Origin: Bacillota bacterium
Lineage (GTDB): Bacteria > Bacillota > Clostridia > Oscillospirales > Ruminococcaceae
Length of the DNA: 64,000 nt
Reading direction: 5' to 3'
NCBI GenBank assembly: GCA_023460035.1
Contig: JAEWRN010000021.1
Span: forward strand, 248,001-312,000
The notes beneath the pieces are model-generated. The model was not told the DNA's origin. It saw nothing but the letters and a program-made list of their open reading frames with translations, and made no database searches. Positions 16,731-26,520 of this stretch are shown here, in pieces. Numbering within the stretch: position 1 is the first letter of the stretch; each line of letters opens with the position of its first letter. The position numbers and the translations under genes are program-made.

Positions 16731-16755
16731 GACGCTGTGACCGGTATGGTATAAT
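16727..16755 (+). promoter_or_regulatory. Promoter of the flippase gene
   Basis: TTGAGA (16727-16732), 17-base spacer, TATAAT (16750-16755). It overlaps the stop codon of the preceding gene. Confidence 0.7.
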
Positions 16756-16868
16756 AAGCGAAAACTGTGTACCCGCCCCGCCCGCAGTGGCTTTGCAAGG
16801 GGCACCGGTGCGGGGCGGCGTATGCCCCGCGCACCCGACCTGATTTTGAAAAGAACGCAGGTGATTTT

Positions 16869-18290
16869 TTGGATAAATACAAGCGGCTGGTATCCAATAC
16901 CGCGCTGTTTGCCATCAGCTCGTTTTCCAGCAAAGTGCTTTCGTTTTTGCTGATGCCCTTTTTTACCCGTATGTTTGGCATGGGCGAATTTGGCGACGCC
17001 GACATCATTACCAAGTGGGCCCAGCTGTTTTTGCCGCTTGTTTCGGTGGGCATCGCAAACGCCATCATCCGCTATGGGCTGGACAAAAGTTACGACAAGG
17101 CGGCCGTGCTGACCGGCGGCCTGCTGACCGAGCTGGTGGGCGTGGGCGCGTTTTTTGCATGCTGGCCGCTGGTGGCGAAAATACCCGGTATGACCGGGTA
17201 CACGACGCTGCTGTATGTGTATGTGGTCATGAGCATCCTGCGCAACCTGTGCAGCCAGTTTGTGCGTGCAAAGCAGTATACCCGGCTGTACGCGGTGGAC
17301 GGCGTGCTGAATACCGTGCTGTACCTGTTTTTTATTGTGCTGTTTATCGCGGGCTTCCATTGGGGCATCGCCGGGTATGTGCTGGCGACTGCCGCGGCGG
17401 ATTTTTGCTCGGCCGTATTTTTGTTTTTGACGGCAAGGCTGCACCGCTATGTGCGGCTGTCGCATTTTGACGGGCGGCTGCTGCGCGAAATGCTGCGCTA
17501 TGCCGTGCCTCTGATCCCCACCAGCATGTTTTGGTGGATTACGAACACCAGCGACCACATGTTTATCCAGGAGATGATCAGCAGCGCGGCAAACGGCCTG
17601 TATGTGGCGGCCTACCGCGTGCCCAATGTCATTATGCTGTTCAGCACGCTGTTCACCGAGGCATGGCAGCTTTCTGCCGTCACGGACGGCGACCGCAACG
17701 CGCCGGGGCGTGGGCGGTTTTTCAGCCAGGTGTTTTTAAGCTACCAAAGCCTGCTGTTTATGGTGGCGGGCGGGCTGATTGTGTGCAGCAAGGTCATTAT
17801 GATGGCGCTGACCTTTTCAAAAAATTCGCCGTTCAACGCGGCGTGGGAGTATATCCCCATTCTGGTGCTGGCAACGGTGTTCAGCTGCTTTGTCACCTTT
17901 TTGGGCAGTGTTTACATGGTGGAGCTGCGCTCTGGCGCCAGCTTTTACACGATGATGATCGGTGCGGTGCTGAATTTGGTGCTCAACTACCTGCTCATCC
18001 CGCCGTATGGGCCCAACGGCGCCGCGTTTGCGACGTTTTTCAGCTATTTTGTGGTGTTTGTGGTGCGGGCGGTCAATACCCGCCGGTATATCCATATCGA
18101 TTTGCACCTTGGCCGCATGACGGTGACGATGCTGTTGCTTGCGGCAGAGACGGCGCTGATGCTGGCCGAAGTGCCGGGCTGGATGCTGTGGTGCGGGCTG
18201 CTGTGCGCGGCGGTGGTAATCTTTAACTTTATGCCGCTGCTGGACACTGCGCGCCGGCTGCTGGCAAGGCGGCGGCACCGCAAACCATAA
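16869..18290 (+). CDS. Polysaccharide flippase (MOP/Wzx-type membrane protein)
   Basis: A 473-residue membrane protein with about 12-14 hydrophobic segments and the MOP-superfamily opening LVSNTALFAISSFSSKVLSF. It should move lipid-linked oligosaccharides across the membrane for surface polymers or teichoic-acid-like glycans. A TTG start at 16869 (LDKYKRLV) with AGGTGA just upstream fits the family N-terminus better than the ATG at 16767, whose first 34 codons look like leader. The glycosyltransferase and dTDP-sugar genes begin 1 kb downstream, which supports an envelope role. A strong terminator follows. Confidence 0.85.
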   Translation: MDKYKRLVSNTALFAISSFSSKVLSFLLMPFFTRMFGMGEFGDADIITKWAQLFLPLVSVGIANAIIRYGLDKSYDKAAVLTGGLLTELVGVGAFFACWPLVAKIPGMTGYTTLLYVYVVMSILRNLCSQFVRAKQYTRLYAVDGVLNTVLYLFFIVLFIAGFHWGIAGYVLATAAADFCSAVFLFLTARLHRYVRLSHFDGRLLREMLRYAVPLIPTSMFWWITNTSDHMFIQEMISSAANGLYVAAYRVPNVIMLFSTLFTEAWQLSAVTDGDRNAPGRGRFFSQVFLSYQSLLFMVAGGLIVCSKVIMMALTFSKNSPFNAAWEYIPILVLATVFSCFVTFLGSVYMVELRSGASFYTMMIGAVLNLVLNYLLIPPYGPNGAAFATFFSYFVVFVVRAVNTRRYIHIDLHLGRMTVTMLLLAAETALMLAEVPGWMLWCGLLCAAVVIFNFMPLLDTARRLLARRRHRKP

Positions 18291-18310
18291 CCCCGGCGAC
18301 AATACATACA

Positions 18311-18342
18311 AAAAGGGAGGGGCTGCGGCCCCTCCCTTTTTT
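18311..18342. terminator. Bidirectional terminator between flippase and LUD genes
   Basis: Nine-bp GC stem (18315-18323 with 18328-18336), AAAA on the left and six T on the right. The genes converge. Confidence 0.9.
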
Positions 18343-18375
18343 GTACACTGTTTGCCAGTGGTGGTTAGAACTTGT

Positions 18376-19017
18376 TTAAAACCCCAAAGCTTCGCCCACC
18401 AGAATGACCTTGATGCGCCCTTTGGCCCGCTGGCGGCGGTGAATGACCGCGGTGCAGCAGATGCGTGCATTGCTTTTGCAGTCGACGCACACGCCGGTGG
18501 CGGCACAGGGTGTTTTGCAGTGCAGGCGCTTGGCATTGGCGGGGGCGGCAACTTCCTGCACGCGGCGCTCGGCCTCGGCAAGGTCGCGCACGACCTTGTT
18601 GCAGCCGACGACCAAAATAACGCTTTTCGGCCCGAATACCATCGCGGCCACCCGGTTGGAGTTGCCGTCCACATTATACAGCTCGCCGTTTTCTGTCACG
18701 GCATTGCTGCTGCACAGGTAGGCATCTGCAAAAAAGCTCTGGCGAAAAACGTCTGCCACCTGCTCGGCGGTGATGCCCGGCGCATAGCGGTCAAGAAACG
18801 TGTAGTCGCCGCTGCGCAGCAGCGGCAGAATGCCGCATTCGTCCAGCGACGCGCTGCCGCCTACCGAGACGGTATCACCGCTAGACAAAAGGCTTTGCAC
18901 CAGCGGGGCCACCTGCTCTTTGGTCTCGACCACATAGGCATCCATGTTGTTTTGCCGCAGGGCCTTTGCCGTGCGCTGCAGCTGCTGTTCCATGACTTCA
19001 TTCAAGAATTCGTTCAT
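18376..19017 (-). CDS. LUD domain protein (lactate-utilisation type)
   Basis: A 213-residue LUD-domain protein (PF02589). GDTVSVGGSASLDECG and the FGPKSVILVVGCNKVV block are characteristic of the YkgG/LutC-like fold. A Cys-rich stretch near the end (CAATGVCVDCKS, then CC) may bind metal or a cluster. LutC homologues act with LutA and LutB in lactate oxidation, but neither is nearby, so the specific role is unknown. The start at 19017 follows an AAGGGGGG site; the longer frame upstream is not supported. Confidence 0.85.
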   Translation of the reverse strand: MNEFLNEVMEQQLQRTAKALRQNNMDAYVVETKEQVAPLVQSLLSSGDTVSVGGSASLDECGILPLLRSGDYTFLDRYAPGITAEQVADVFRQSFFADAYLCSSNAVTENGELYNVDGNSNRVAAMVFGPKSVILVVGCNKVVRDLAEAERRVQEVAAPANAKRLHCKTPCAATGVCVDCKSNARICCTAVIHRRQRAKGRIKVILVGEALGF

Positions 19018-19069
19018 CAAAATACCCCCCTTGCGAGGCCGGGGTGGCCCGGCCCGCTGCTTTTTATTC

Positions 19070-19098
19070 ATGATAATATGGCATGGCGAGAAATACAA
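19070..19098 (-). promoter_or_regulatory. Promoter of the LUD gene
   Basis: On the minus strand TTGTAT (19093-19098), 17-base spacer, TATCAT (19070-19075). Confidence 0.6.
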
Positions 19099-19112
19099 GG
19101 GGGATAAAAGAA

Positions 19113-19141
19113 TTGATAAGCGGGGGCGGGCATGGTATAAT
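19113..19141 (+). promoter_or_regulatory. Promoter of the glycosyltransferase-rfb operon
   Basis: TTGATA (19113-19118), 17-base spacer, TATAAT (19136-19141), giving a leader of about 155 bases. It is divergent from the LUD promoter. Confidence 0.7.
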
Positions 19142-19303
19142 AACCGCGAAACGGTTAAAACAGCAATTGAAAAACGCGGTCGGCCCGCTGCGCTGCAGTG
19201 GTGGGCCGGTGGCGCATTTTGCCTTGCACGGGGTTGGTGCGGGCAGTGCAGATGAGCAGCGTGGGGTCGGCCAGGGTGGCCGCAGCCCGCAGATGGAGAA
19301 CAG

Positions 19304-20107
19304 ATGGAACAACAGAAGGTCACGGCCTGTATTGTCACCTACGGCGGCTTTGAGGAAGCTGCCGCGGGGGCACAATCCATTTTGGATTGTACAAAAGGGG
19401 TCGATTTGACGCTGTATCTCGTGGACAATGCCTCCCCGGACGGCACCGGCGCACAGCTGGCGCAGCGCTTTTTGGGGGATGCGCGGGTGCAGGTGATACA
19501 GCTGCCCCAAAATGTGGGGTTTGGCAGCGGGCACAACGCGGTGCTGCCGCTGCTGCAAAGCGAGTATCATTTTGTCATTAACCCGGATATCACGTTGCAG
19601 CGCGACGCATTGAGCGAGCTTGCCGATTATTTGAACGGCCGGCCCGAAGTGGCAATGGCGGCCCCGCGGCTGGTGTTCCCCACAGGGGAAGAGCAGTATG
19701 TGCCGCGCCGCCGCCCCACGGTGATGGGCCTGCTGGCAAGGCAGCTGCCGCTTGGCTTTTTAAAAAAGTATGAGCGGCATTACTTAATGCGGGATGAGGA
19801 CCTGACCCATGAGCAGGAGATTGGGTTTTGCAGCGGCTGCTTTTTTGTGGTGCGCACCGCGGCATTTCGAGCGATAGGCGGGTTTGACGAGGACTATTTC
19901 ATGTATGTGGAGGACGCCGACATCACCCAAAAGGCGCGGGCAGAGGGCAAGATTTTTTACTGGCCGGGCACCTGGGTCTGCCACGCCTGGCACCGCAACC
20001 CGTCGAGAGATGTAAAAAGCTATCTGCAGCAATTGCACTCGATGGGGCGTTACTTTCGTAAATGGGGGCTGAGGTGGGGCTTTTCACTGCGCCGCAACCC
20101 CGATTGA
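19304..20107 (+). CDS. Family 2 glycosyltransferase (rhamnosyltransferase-like)
   Basis: A 267-residue GT-A fold enzyme. The N-terminus TACIVTYGG, the VDNASPDGT motif, the metal-binding region FVINPDI and the later GFDEDYFMYVEDADIT are typical of WbbL-like GT2 enzymes that transfer rhamnose or related sugars onto lipid-linked acceptors. It sits 28 bases before rfbA and is first in the dTDP-sugar operon. Together with the upstream flippase this suggests surface glycan assembly. Sugar specificity is inference from context. Confidence 0.88.
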   Translation: MEQQKVTACIVTYGGFEEAAAGAQSILDCTKGVDLTLYLVDNASPDGTGAQLAQRFLGDARVQVIQLPQNVGFGSGHNAVLPLLQSEYHFVINPDITLQRDALSELADYLNGRPEVAMAAPRLVFPTGEEQYVPRRRPTVMGLLARQLPLGFLKKYERHYLMRDEDLTHEQEIGFCSGCFFVVRTAAFRAIGGFDEDYFMYVEDADITQKARAEGKIFYWPGTWVCHAWHRNPSRDVKSYLQQLHSMGRYFRKWGLRWGFSLRRNPD

Positions 20108-20135
20108 TTTTTTTGTTGAAAAAGGAGCATTCCAT

Positions 20136-21020
<885 letters not shown>

Positions 21021-21044
21021 GTGACGAGAAAGGATCTTTGCAAA

Positions 21045-21950
21045 ATGAAAATATTGATCAGCGGTTCCAAAGGGCAGCTTGGCAACGAGCTGCAGTTGAT
21101 GCTGGCAGCGGGGGAGAGCGAAATTGGCCCGCTGCCGCAGGGGGTACAGGGGGCAGAGGTCGCCTGCTACGACATTGACACGCTGGACATCACCGACCTT
21201 GACGCAGTGCGCGGCGTGATGCGCATTGAAGAGCCGGACGTGGTGATCAACTGTTCGGCGTTTACCAATGTGGACGGCTGCGAGCGGGATACCGACGCGG
21301 CGTTTCGCGCCAACGCGCTGGGCCCGCGCAACCTTGCGATGGCCTGCACCGAAACCGGGGCAAAGCTGATTCATGTTTCGACCGACTATGTGTTCAGCGG
21401 CGCGCCGAACGGCGAAGTGCCGTTGGACGAGACCGCGCTGCCCGCGCCGGTTTCGGCCTATGGCAAAACCAAGCTGCTGGGAGAAGAGTATGTGCGCGCA
21501 CAGTGCCCGCGCAGCTTTGTGGTGCGCACGTCCTGGCTGTACAGCAAGTTTGGCAAAAACTTTGTGTTTACCATGATGAACGCCGGCAAAAAGCTGGGCG
21601 CGCTGACGGTGGTAAACGACCAGCTGGGCAACCCGACCTATGCCGTAGACCTTGCCCACCATCTGTTAAAGCTGGCGGTAAGCGAAGAATATGGCACTTA
21701 CCACTGCACGAACAACGGCGTTTGCAGCTGGTATGACTTTACGCAGGAGATCATGCACCTGTCGGGCACGGCGGCAACCGTGACCCCCTGCACGAGCGAC
21801 GAATACGCCGCCGCCCACCCGGAAGCGGCCCGCCGCCCGGCGTGGTCCGCCCTGGAAAACCGCATGCTGCGCTGCACGGTAGGCGACGAGATGCGCAGCT
21901 GGCAAAACGCGCTGCAATCCTTTTTTGCCCATTACAAACCGGAGGAATAA
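21045..21950 (+). CDS. rfbD: dTDP-4-dehydrorhamnose reductase
   Basis: A 301-residue RmlD short-chain reductase, the last step to dTDP-L-rhamnose. The Rossmann motif GSKGQLGNEL, the STDYVFSG serine segment and the YGKTKLLGE Tyr/Lys pair are visible. Start at 21045 (MKILISGS) with AGAAAGGA upstream; a GTG at 21021 would add 8 residues with no better site. It lies between rfbA and rfbB; no epimerase (rfbC) gene is in the cluster. Confidence 0.95.
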   Translation: MKILISGSKGQLGNELQLMLAAGESEIGPLPQGVQGAEVACYDIDTLDITDLDAVRGVMRIEEPDVVINCSAFTNVDGCERDTDAAFRANALGPRNLAMACTETGAKLIHVSTDYVFSGAPNGEVPLDETALPAPVSAYGKTKLLGEEYVRAQCPRSFVVRTSWLYSKFGKNFVFTMMNAGKKLGALTVVNDQLGNPTYAVDLAHHLLKLAVSEEYGTYHCTNNGVCSWYDFTQEIMHLSGTAATVTPCTSDEYAAAHPEAARRPAWSALENRMLRCTVGDEMRSWQNALQSFFAHYKPEE

Positions 21951-21951
21951 T

Positions 21952-23007
21952 ATGAAAACTTACCTTGTTACCGGCGGTGCCGGGTTTATTGGTTCCAACT
22001 TTGTGCTGTACATGCTGGACAAATACAGCGACATTAAAATTGTTAATGTGGATAAGCTGACCTATGCCGGCAACCTTGAAAACTTGAAGTCGATTGAGGG
22101 CGACAAGCGCCATGTGTTTGTGCAGGCCGACATCTGCGACCATGATGCCATCAGCGCTCTGTTTGCAAAGTACGACTTTGACACGGTGATCAACTTTGCG
22201 GCTGAAAGCCATGTGGACCGCAGCATCAAAAACCCGGAAATCTTTGTGGAGACCAACGTGGGCGGTACCGTAAACCTGCTGCAATGTGCCAAAACCGCGT
22301 GGGCACAGGGCGATGGCTTTATTCCCGGCAAAAAATACTTGCAGGTATCGACCGACGAGGTGTACGGCTCGCTGGGCGACACCGGCTATTTCACCGAGAC
22401 AACCCCGCTGTGCCCGCACAGCCCGTACTCGGCCAGCAAAACCAGCGCCGACATGTTTGTCATGGCGTTCCACGACACGTACGGCTTCCCGGTGAACATC
22501 ACCCGCTGCTCGAACAACTACGGGCCGTACCAGTTCCCCGAAAAGCTGATCCCGCTGATGATCAACAACGCCAAGACCAAAAAGGGCCTGCCGGTGTACG
22601 GCGACGGCATGAACGTGCGCGACTGGCTGTATGTGGAGGACCACTGCAAGGCCATTGACATGGTGGCGGAGGACGGCCGCATTGGCGAGGTGTACAACGT
22701 GGGCGGGCACAACGAGCGCCCGAACATCTTTATTGTGAAACGCATCATTGCTTCGCTGGCAGAAAAGTATGACCCGTCGATCAACGAGACGCTGATTAAA
22801 TACGTGGAGGACCGCAAGGGCCACGACCGCCGCTATGGCATTGACCCGCAGAAGATCAAAGACGAGCTGGGCTGGTATCCGGAGACGACCTTTGAAGTGG
22901 GCATTGAAAAGACGATTGACTGGTACCTTGCGAACACCGAGTGGATGGAGCGCGTGACCAGCGGCGCCTACCTTGAGTACTACAAAGAGATGTATAAAAA
23001 CCGCTGA
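21952..23007 (+). CDS. rfbB: dTDP-glucose 4,6-dehydratase
   Basis: A 351-residue RmlB, an NAD-dependent SDR enzyme converting dTDP-glucose to dTDP-4-keto-6-deoxyglucose. The motifs TGGAGFIGSNF, VDKLTYAGNL, STDEVYGSLG and YSASKTSADM are present, as is RCSNNYGPYQFPEKLIPL. Start at 21952, one base after the rfbD stop, with GGAGGAA 5 bases upstream. It is the last gene of the operon, followed by a terminator. Confidence 0.97.
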   Translation: MKTYLVTGGAGFIGSNFVLYMLDKYSDIKIVNVDKLTYAGNLENLKSIEGDKRHVFVQADICDHDAISALFAKYDFDTVINFAAESHVDRSIKNPEIFVETNVGGTVNLLQCAKTAWAQGDGFIPGKKYLQVSTDEVYGSLGDTGYFTETTPLCPHSPYSASKTSADMFVMAFHDTYGFPVNITRCSNNYGPYQFPEKLIPLMINNAKTKKGLPVYGDGMNVRDWLYVEDHCKAIDMVAEDGRIGEVYNVGGHNERPNIFIVKRIIASLAEKYDPSINETLIKYVEDRKGHDRRYGIDPQKIKDELGWYPETTFEVGIEKTIDWYLANTEWMERVTSGAYLEYYKEMYKNR

Positions 23008-23027
23008 GGCGGCAGGGCATACAATAA

Positions 23028-23062
23028 CAGGGCGGGCGGCGGTTGCCGCCCGCCCTGCTTTG
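23028..23062 (+). terminator. Intrinsic terminator after rfbB
   Basis: Thirteen-bp GC-rich perfect stem (23028-23040 with 23045-23057), 4-base loop, then a short T-rich tail. Confidence 0.85.
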
Positions 23063-23116
23063 TGTGACGGCAGCGGCAGAAAGACCAGCGATAAAAGGCC
23101 GAATGTAGCCCCAAAA

Positions 23117-23686
23117 TTAATCCAGCAAACGGCAGAGCTCTTCGCCAAAGGCAAAGGCAGCGGCAAGGATTTCGGGGTGCTGCGGCAAATCAGCTTCTGA
23201 GTTGACCCCTTCGGCAGTGAAGCTGGAGACGAGAGGGATATCAAGGTGACCCAAAAAGTGCTCTATGGTGTGTACAAGGTTGAGGTTTTCCTGTTGATTA
23301 CTGCCGGCCCTCACCGCGACCGCAACCCCTTTTACAGAGGAGGAAACCGGCAGCCTCGCCGTATTGGTGTTGCAGTATGGTGTACAACGGTCGATAAACA
23401 CTTTCATCTGGCCGGTTACGTCGCCCCAATAGGAGGGAGACGCGACAATGACAAGCTGGGAGCTGAAAACAGCTTCAACAATTTTTTGCACGTCGTCTGT
23501 TTGAATGCATTTCCCTGTAAGGTTGCAAGATTTACACCCGCAACAATAGCCGATGTTTAAATTACTCAATTGGTATACGCTGGTTTGAATGTGATGCGTT
23601 TCTAAGGCCCGCGTCATTTGCGAGACGATAGTCGCAGTGCTCCCTTTGGCTTTTGGGCTTCCTAAAATACAGACTGCTTTCACCAT
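23117..23686 (-). CDS. Flavodoxin-family NAD(P)H-dependent oxidoreductase
   Basis: A 189-residue flavoprotein of the NADPH-dependent FMN reductase / iron-sulfur flavoprotein group. The FMN phosphate loop GSPKAKGST is near residue 10. A CX2CX2CX5C motif (CCGCKSCNLTGKC) of the kind that holds a [4Fe-4S] cluster follows. SPSYWGDVTGQMK is the second FMN-binding segment. AAGGGAGG precedes the ATG at 23686. Base composition is near 50% GC, and codons such as ATT, AAT, CAA and TCT are commoner than in neighbours, a possible sign of transfer. Its electron acceptor is unknown. Confidence 0.87.
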   Translation of the reverse strand: MVKAVCILGSPKAKGSTATIVSQMTRALETHHIQTSVYQLSNLNIGYCCGCKSCNLTGKCIQTDDVQKIVEAVFSSQLVIVASPSYWGDVTGQMKVFIDRCTPYCNTNTARLPVSSSVKGVAVAVRAGSNQQENLNLVHTIEHFLGHLDIPLVSSFTAEGVNSEADLPQHPEILAAAFAFGEELCRLLD

Positions 23687-23863
23687 GAATACCTCCCTTA
23701 AAATCGATGCGCATGATTCCATACGAACCATAAGCACGGCGGGGCGGTTCTTTGCCCGCTGTATATTACGCCATTATCCCATATCCGGTACAGGATAACA
23801 AGGTCTTACTTCGGGTTTTTGTCAAAAAATACCGCAAATAAAAAACGTGAGGGGCAGAGCAGT

Positions 23864-24106
23864 ATGATGAAAAAAACGGCAAAGCAGGCAGTTGGGGTTG
23901 GCATTGGGTGCACGCTGGGCGGCGCGGTGCTGCCGCGGCTGCTGCTGCCCCAAAATTACAACGACACCTGGCCCCCGCTGCTGCAATATACAATGACCAG
24001 CTTTGTAATTTGCTACGGTGCCAGCTTTGCCGTGCTTTTGCTGATAAACTGGGTAAAAGCAAAGCGGGACACCAAAAAAGACGGCGAAGAACAGCCGCCC
24101 GTGTGA
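23864..24106 (+). CDS. Small two-helix membrane protein
   Basis: An 80-residue protein with two hydrophobic stretches (about residues 10-30 and 45-65), a positively charged tail and no recognised family. The ATG at 23864 is chosen because GAGGGGCAG lies about 7-16 bases upstream; a TTG at 23819 would add 15 residues. A strong terminator follows. Function unknown. Confidence 0.6.
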   Translation: MMKKTAKQAVGVGIGCTLGGAVLPRLLLPQNYNDTWPPLLQYTMTSFVICYGASFAVLLLINWVKAKRDTKKDGEEQPPV

Positions 24107-24120
24107 CCCTTTGATTAAAA

Positions 24121-24170
24121 AAAACAGCCCGCCGCACTGCGCGTGAATGCAGTGTGGCGGGCTGTTTTTT
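24121..24170. terminator. Bidirectional terminator
   Basis: Seventeen-base arms (24124-24140 with 24149-24165) containing one G-T wobble, an A run on the left and six T on the right. It serves the small membrane gene (+) and the CoA-disulfide reductase gene (-). Confidence 0.92.
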
Positions 24171-24192
24171 GTGTTATGGTTTAAAGTAGAAT

Positions 24193-25899
24193 TTATTTTG
24201 CCCCGTTAATCGGCAGACCGCAGGGGTGCGCGGGGGTGGTGTCCAGCTTTTGCTGGCGCTTGACGAGGTCGTAAAAACGCCACCCACCCGACAGGTTATA
24301 GCAGGTAAAGCCGTGCTGCGACAAAATGCGGCAGGCGATGTAGCTGCGCAGCCCGCTGTGGCAGTTGATGTAGACCGGCTTTTTGGGGTCCAGCTCGCCG
24401 ACGCGGTCGCGCAGCGAATCCAGCGGGATGTGCACGGTGCCCTCAATGCGCCCGTGAGCCACCTCTTCGTCGGTGCGGGTGTCCAGCAGCGTCACACTGC
24501 CGTCGCGCGGCAGCGTGTCCACCTCGTCCCAGTGAAACTGGCGCACGGTGCGGGTGAGCACGTTTTCAATCACAAAGCCCGCCATATTGACCGGGTCTTT
24601 GGCAGAGCCGTAAGGCGGCGCGTAGGCAAGCTCCAGCTCGGTGAGGTCGAGCCCGGTCATGCCCGCGCGAATGGCGGTGGCCAGCACGTCGATGCGCTTG
24701 TCCACCCCGTCAAACCCGACGATTTGTGCGCCCAGCAGGCGGCCGGTTTCGGGGTCAAACAGCACCTTGACCGTCATGTTGGTGGCACCGGGGTAGTAGC
24801 TTGCGTGGTTGGCAGAGAAGGTGATGGTGCGGTCGTAGGCAAGGCCCGCCGCCTTTGCCGCTTTTTCGTTGAGGCCGGTGGCGGCCGCCGTCATGTCAAA
24901 CAATTTAAGCACGGCCGTGCCCTGCACGCCGGCAAAGTGGCTTTCGCGCCCGCAGATGTTATCCGCCGCAATGCGGCCCTGCTTGTTGGCCGGGCCCGCA
25001 AGGGGCAGCAGGGTGGGCTGCTGGGTAAGAATGCTGTTCACCTGCACCGCGTCGCCCACGGCATAGACATCGGGGTCAGAGGTCTGCATGCGGTCGGTCA
25101 CTTTAATTGACCCGCGCGCGCCAAGCTCCAGCCCGGCATCGGCAGCAAGGCGGGTGTCGGGCGAAACGCCGATGGCCAGCAGCACAAGGTCGCTGTCCAG
25201 CGCGCTGCCACCCTCCAGCAGGGTGCGAATGCCGCCGGGGGCCTCTTCAAAACCGGCCACCGCGGTGGAAAGGTGCAGCCCCACGCCCTTTTTGCGCAGA
25301 TAGCCGTGCAGCGTGCAGGCCATGTCATAATCCAGCGGGGCTATTACCTGGTCCAGCCGCTCCACAAGGTCCACCGCAAGGCCTGCCTGCATCAGGTTTT
25401 CGGTCATTTCAAGGCCGATAAACCCGCCGCCCACCACCACGGCGCGCTTGGGGTGGTGCTCGTCAATAAAGCCGCGCAGCGCCAGCGTATCCTCGACCGT
25501 GCGCATGGTAAAAATGCGCGCATTGTCGATGCCGGGCAGCGGCGGGCGCACCGGGCGGGCACCCGGCGATAGGATTAGTTTGTCGTAACTTTCAGTGTAA
25601 GTGGTGCCGTCGGCCAGGTTGCGCACTGTGACCTGTTTGCTGGCAAGGTCGATGGCGGTCGCTTCGCTGTTCACCCGCACGTCGACATGAAACCGCTCGA
25701 AAAAGCTTTCCGGCGTTTGCAGGGTCAGCGCCTCGCGGTCGGTAATCTCGCCGCCAACATAATAGGGCAGGCCGCAGTTGGCGTAAGAGATGTAGCCACT
25801 GCGCTCGAGCATGACAATTTCGGCAGTTTCATCCAGCCGCCGCAGCCGCGCCGCAGCACTGGCACCACCGGCAACACCGCCTACAATAATAACTTTCAT
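24193..25899 (-). CDS. CoA-disulfide reductase with C-terminal rhodanese domain
   Basis: A 568-residue FAD-dependent pyridine-nucleotide disulfide oxidoreductase. The FAD loop GGVAGGASAAARLRR opens the protein. SYANCGLPYYVGG holds the single redox Cys typical of CoADR/NADH oxidase-like enzymes. VVVGGGFIGLE is the NAD(P)H-binding loop and YAVGDA the second FAD site. Residues from about 465 form a rhodanese domain whose YINCHSGLRSY loop carries the persulfide Cys. Fusions of this kind (CoADR-Rhd) are linked to polysulfide or CoA-persulfide reduction and redox balance. The DUF134 gene lies upstream on the same strand. Confidence 0.92.
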   Translation of the reverse strand: MKVIIVGGVAGGASAAARLRRLDETAEIVMLERSGYISYANCGLPYYVGGEITDREALTLQTPESFFERFHVDVRVNSEATAIDLASKQVTVRNLADGTTYTESYDKLILSPGARPVRPPLPGIDNARIFTMRTVEDTLALRGFIDEHHPKRAVVVGGGFIGLEMTENLMQAGLAVDLVERLDQVIAPLDYDMACTLHGYLRKKGVGLHLSTAVAGFEEAPGGIRTLLEGGSALDSDLVLLAIGVSPDTRLAADAGLELGARGSIKVTDRMQTSDPDVYAVGDAVQVNSILTQQPTLLPLAGPANKQGRIAADNICGRESHFAGVQGTAVLKLFDMTAAATGLNEKAAKAAGLAYDRTITFSANHASYYPGATNMTVKVLFDPETGRLLGAQIVGFDGVDKRIDVLATAIRAGMTGLDLTELELAYAPPYGSAKDPVNMAGFVIENVLTRTVRQFHWDEVDTLPRDGSVTLLDTRTDEEVAHGRIEGTVHIPLDSLRDRVGELDPKKPVYINCHSGLRSYIACRILSQHGFTCYNLSGGWRFYDLVKRQQKLDTTPAHPCGLPINGAK

Positions 25900-25956
25900 T
25901 TTAAAAGACCTCCTTTTGCAATGCCGGCCACCGGCCGGTGCGCTTGTGGGCAGCCC

Positions 25957-26361
25957 TTAGCCGCCCTGTTGAAAACGGGGGCAGGGGCCATTTGCAGCGC
26001 CCCCCTGCCGGCAGCGCTGCCGGGTGCAACCGCCCCCCGGGCAGCTTTGGCCGCAGCAGCCCTCAGCCTGCGGGCAGATGACATAGTCGCCGCCGCGTAC
26101 CTCTAACCGCCGCGCAAGCACCAGCGTTTTTGCCAGCTTGCGCCGCGCGCTGTCGTACACGGCCTGCACCGTGGTGCGTGCGACCCCCATCTGCTGGGCA
26201 CATTCCTCCTGGGTACAGCCCAAAAGGTCAATCAGCCGCACCGCCTCGTACTCATCCACCGTCATTTCAACCGGCGGCGCGTCGGGCTGCATACCAACCG
26301 GTGTAAACGCCACGCTTTTGGGCATTGCGCACACGCGGCGGCACTTGCGTGGTCTTGCCAT
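25957..26361 (-). CDS. DUF134 family HTH protein with Cys-rich tail
   Basis: A 134-residue DUF134 protein (PF02001). MARPRKCRRVC opens it, and the core EYEAVRLIDLLGCTQEECA followed by MGVARTTVQ looks like a sigma-70 region 4-type helix-turn-helix. The C-terminus is rich in Cys and Gly (GCCGQSCPGGGC), suggesting metal binding. Members are predicted DNA-binding proteins. It precedes the CoA-disulfide reductase by 57 bases on the same strand and may regulate it; that is inference. AAGGGGGG precedes the ATG at 26361. Confidence 0.87.
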   Translation of the reverse strand: MARPRKCRRVCAMPKSVAFTPVGMQPDAPPVEMTVDEYEAVRLIDLLGCTQEECAQQMGVARTTVQAVYDSARRKLAKTLVLARRLEVRGGDYVICPQAEGCCGQSCPGGGCTRQRCRQGGAANGPCPRFQQGG

Positions 26362-26454
26362 AAGGGCCCCCCTTTGCTGCTTCGTTATTTGTATGCTAAC
26401 ACCGTTTTGGGCGGATGTCAATAACTGTTTCAAAAAAAGTTACATTTAAAAAGA

Positions 26455-26496
26455 GAAATAAAAACCCCTTTGCAGGCACAGGCCCGCAAAGGGGTT
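26455..26496 (-). terminator. Intrinsic terminator after the second nrdD
   Basis: Eleven-bp perfect stem (26463-26473 with 26486-26496), followed on the minus strand by a T-rich tail. Confidence 0.85.
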
Positions 26497-26520
26497 AAAA
26501 ACGGTTTAGGCGAAACGGAT

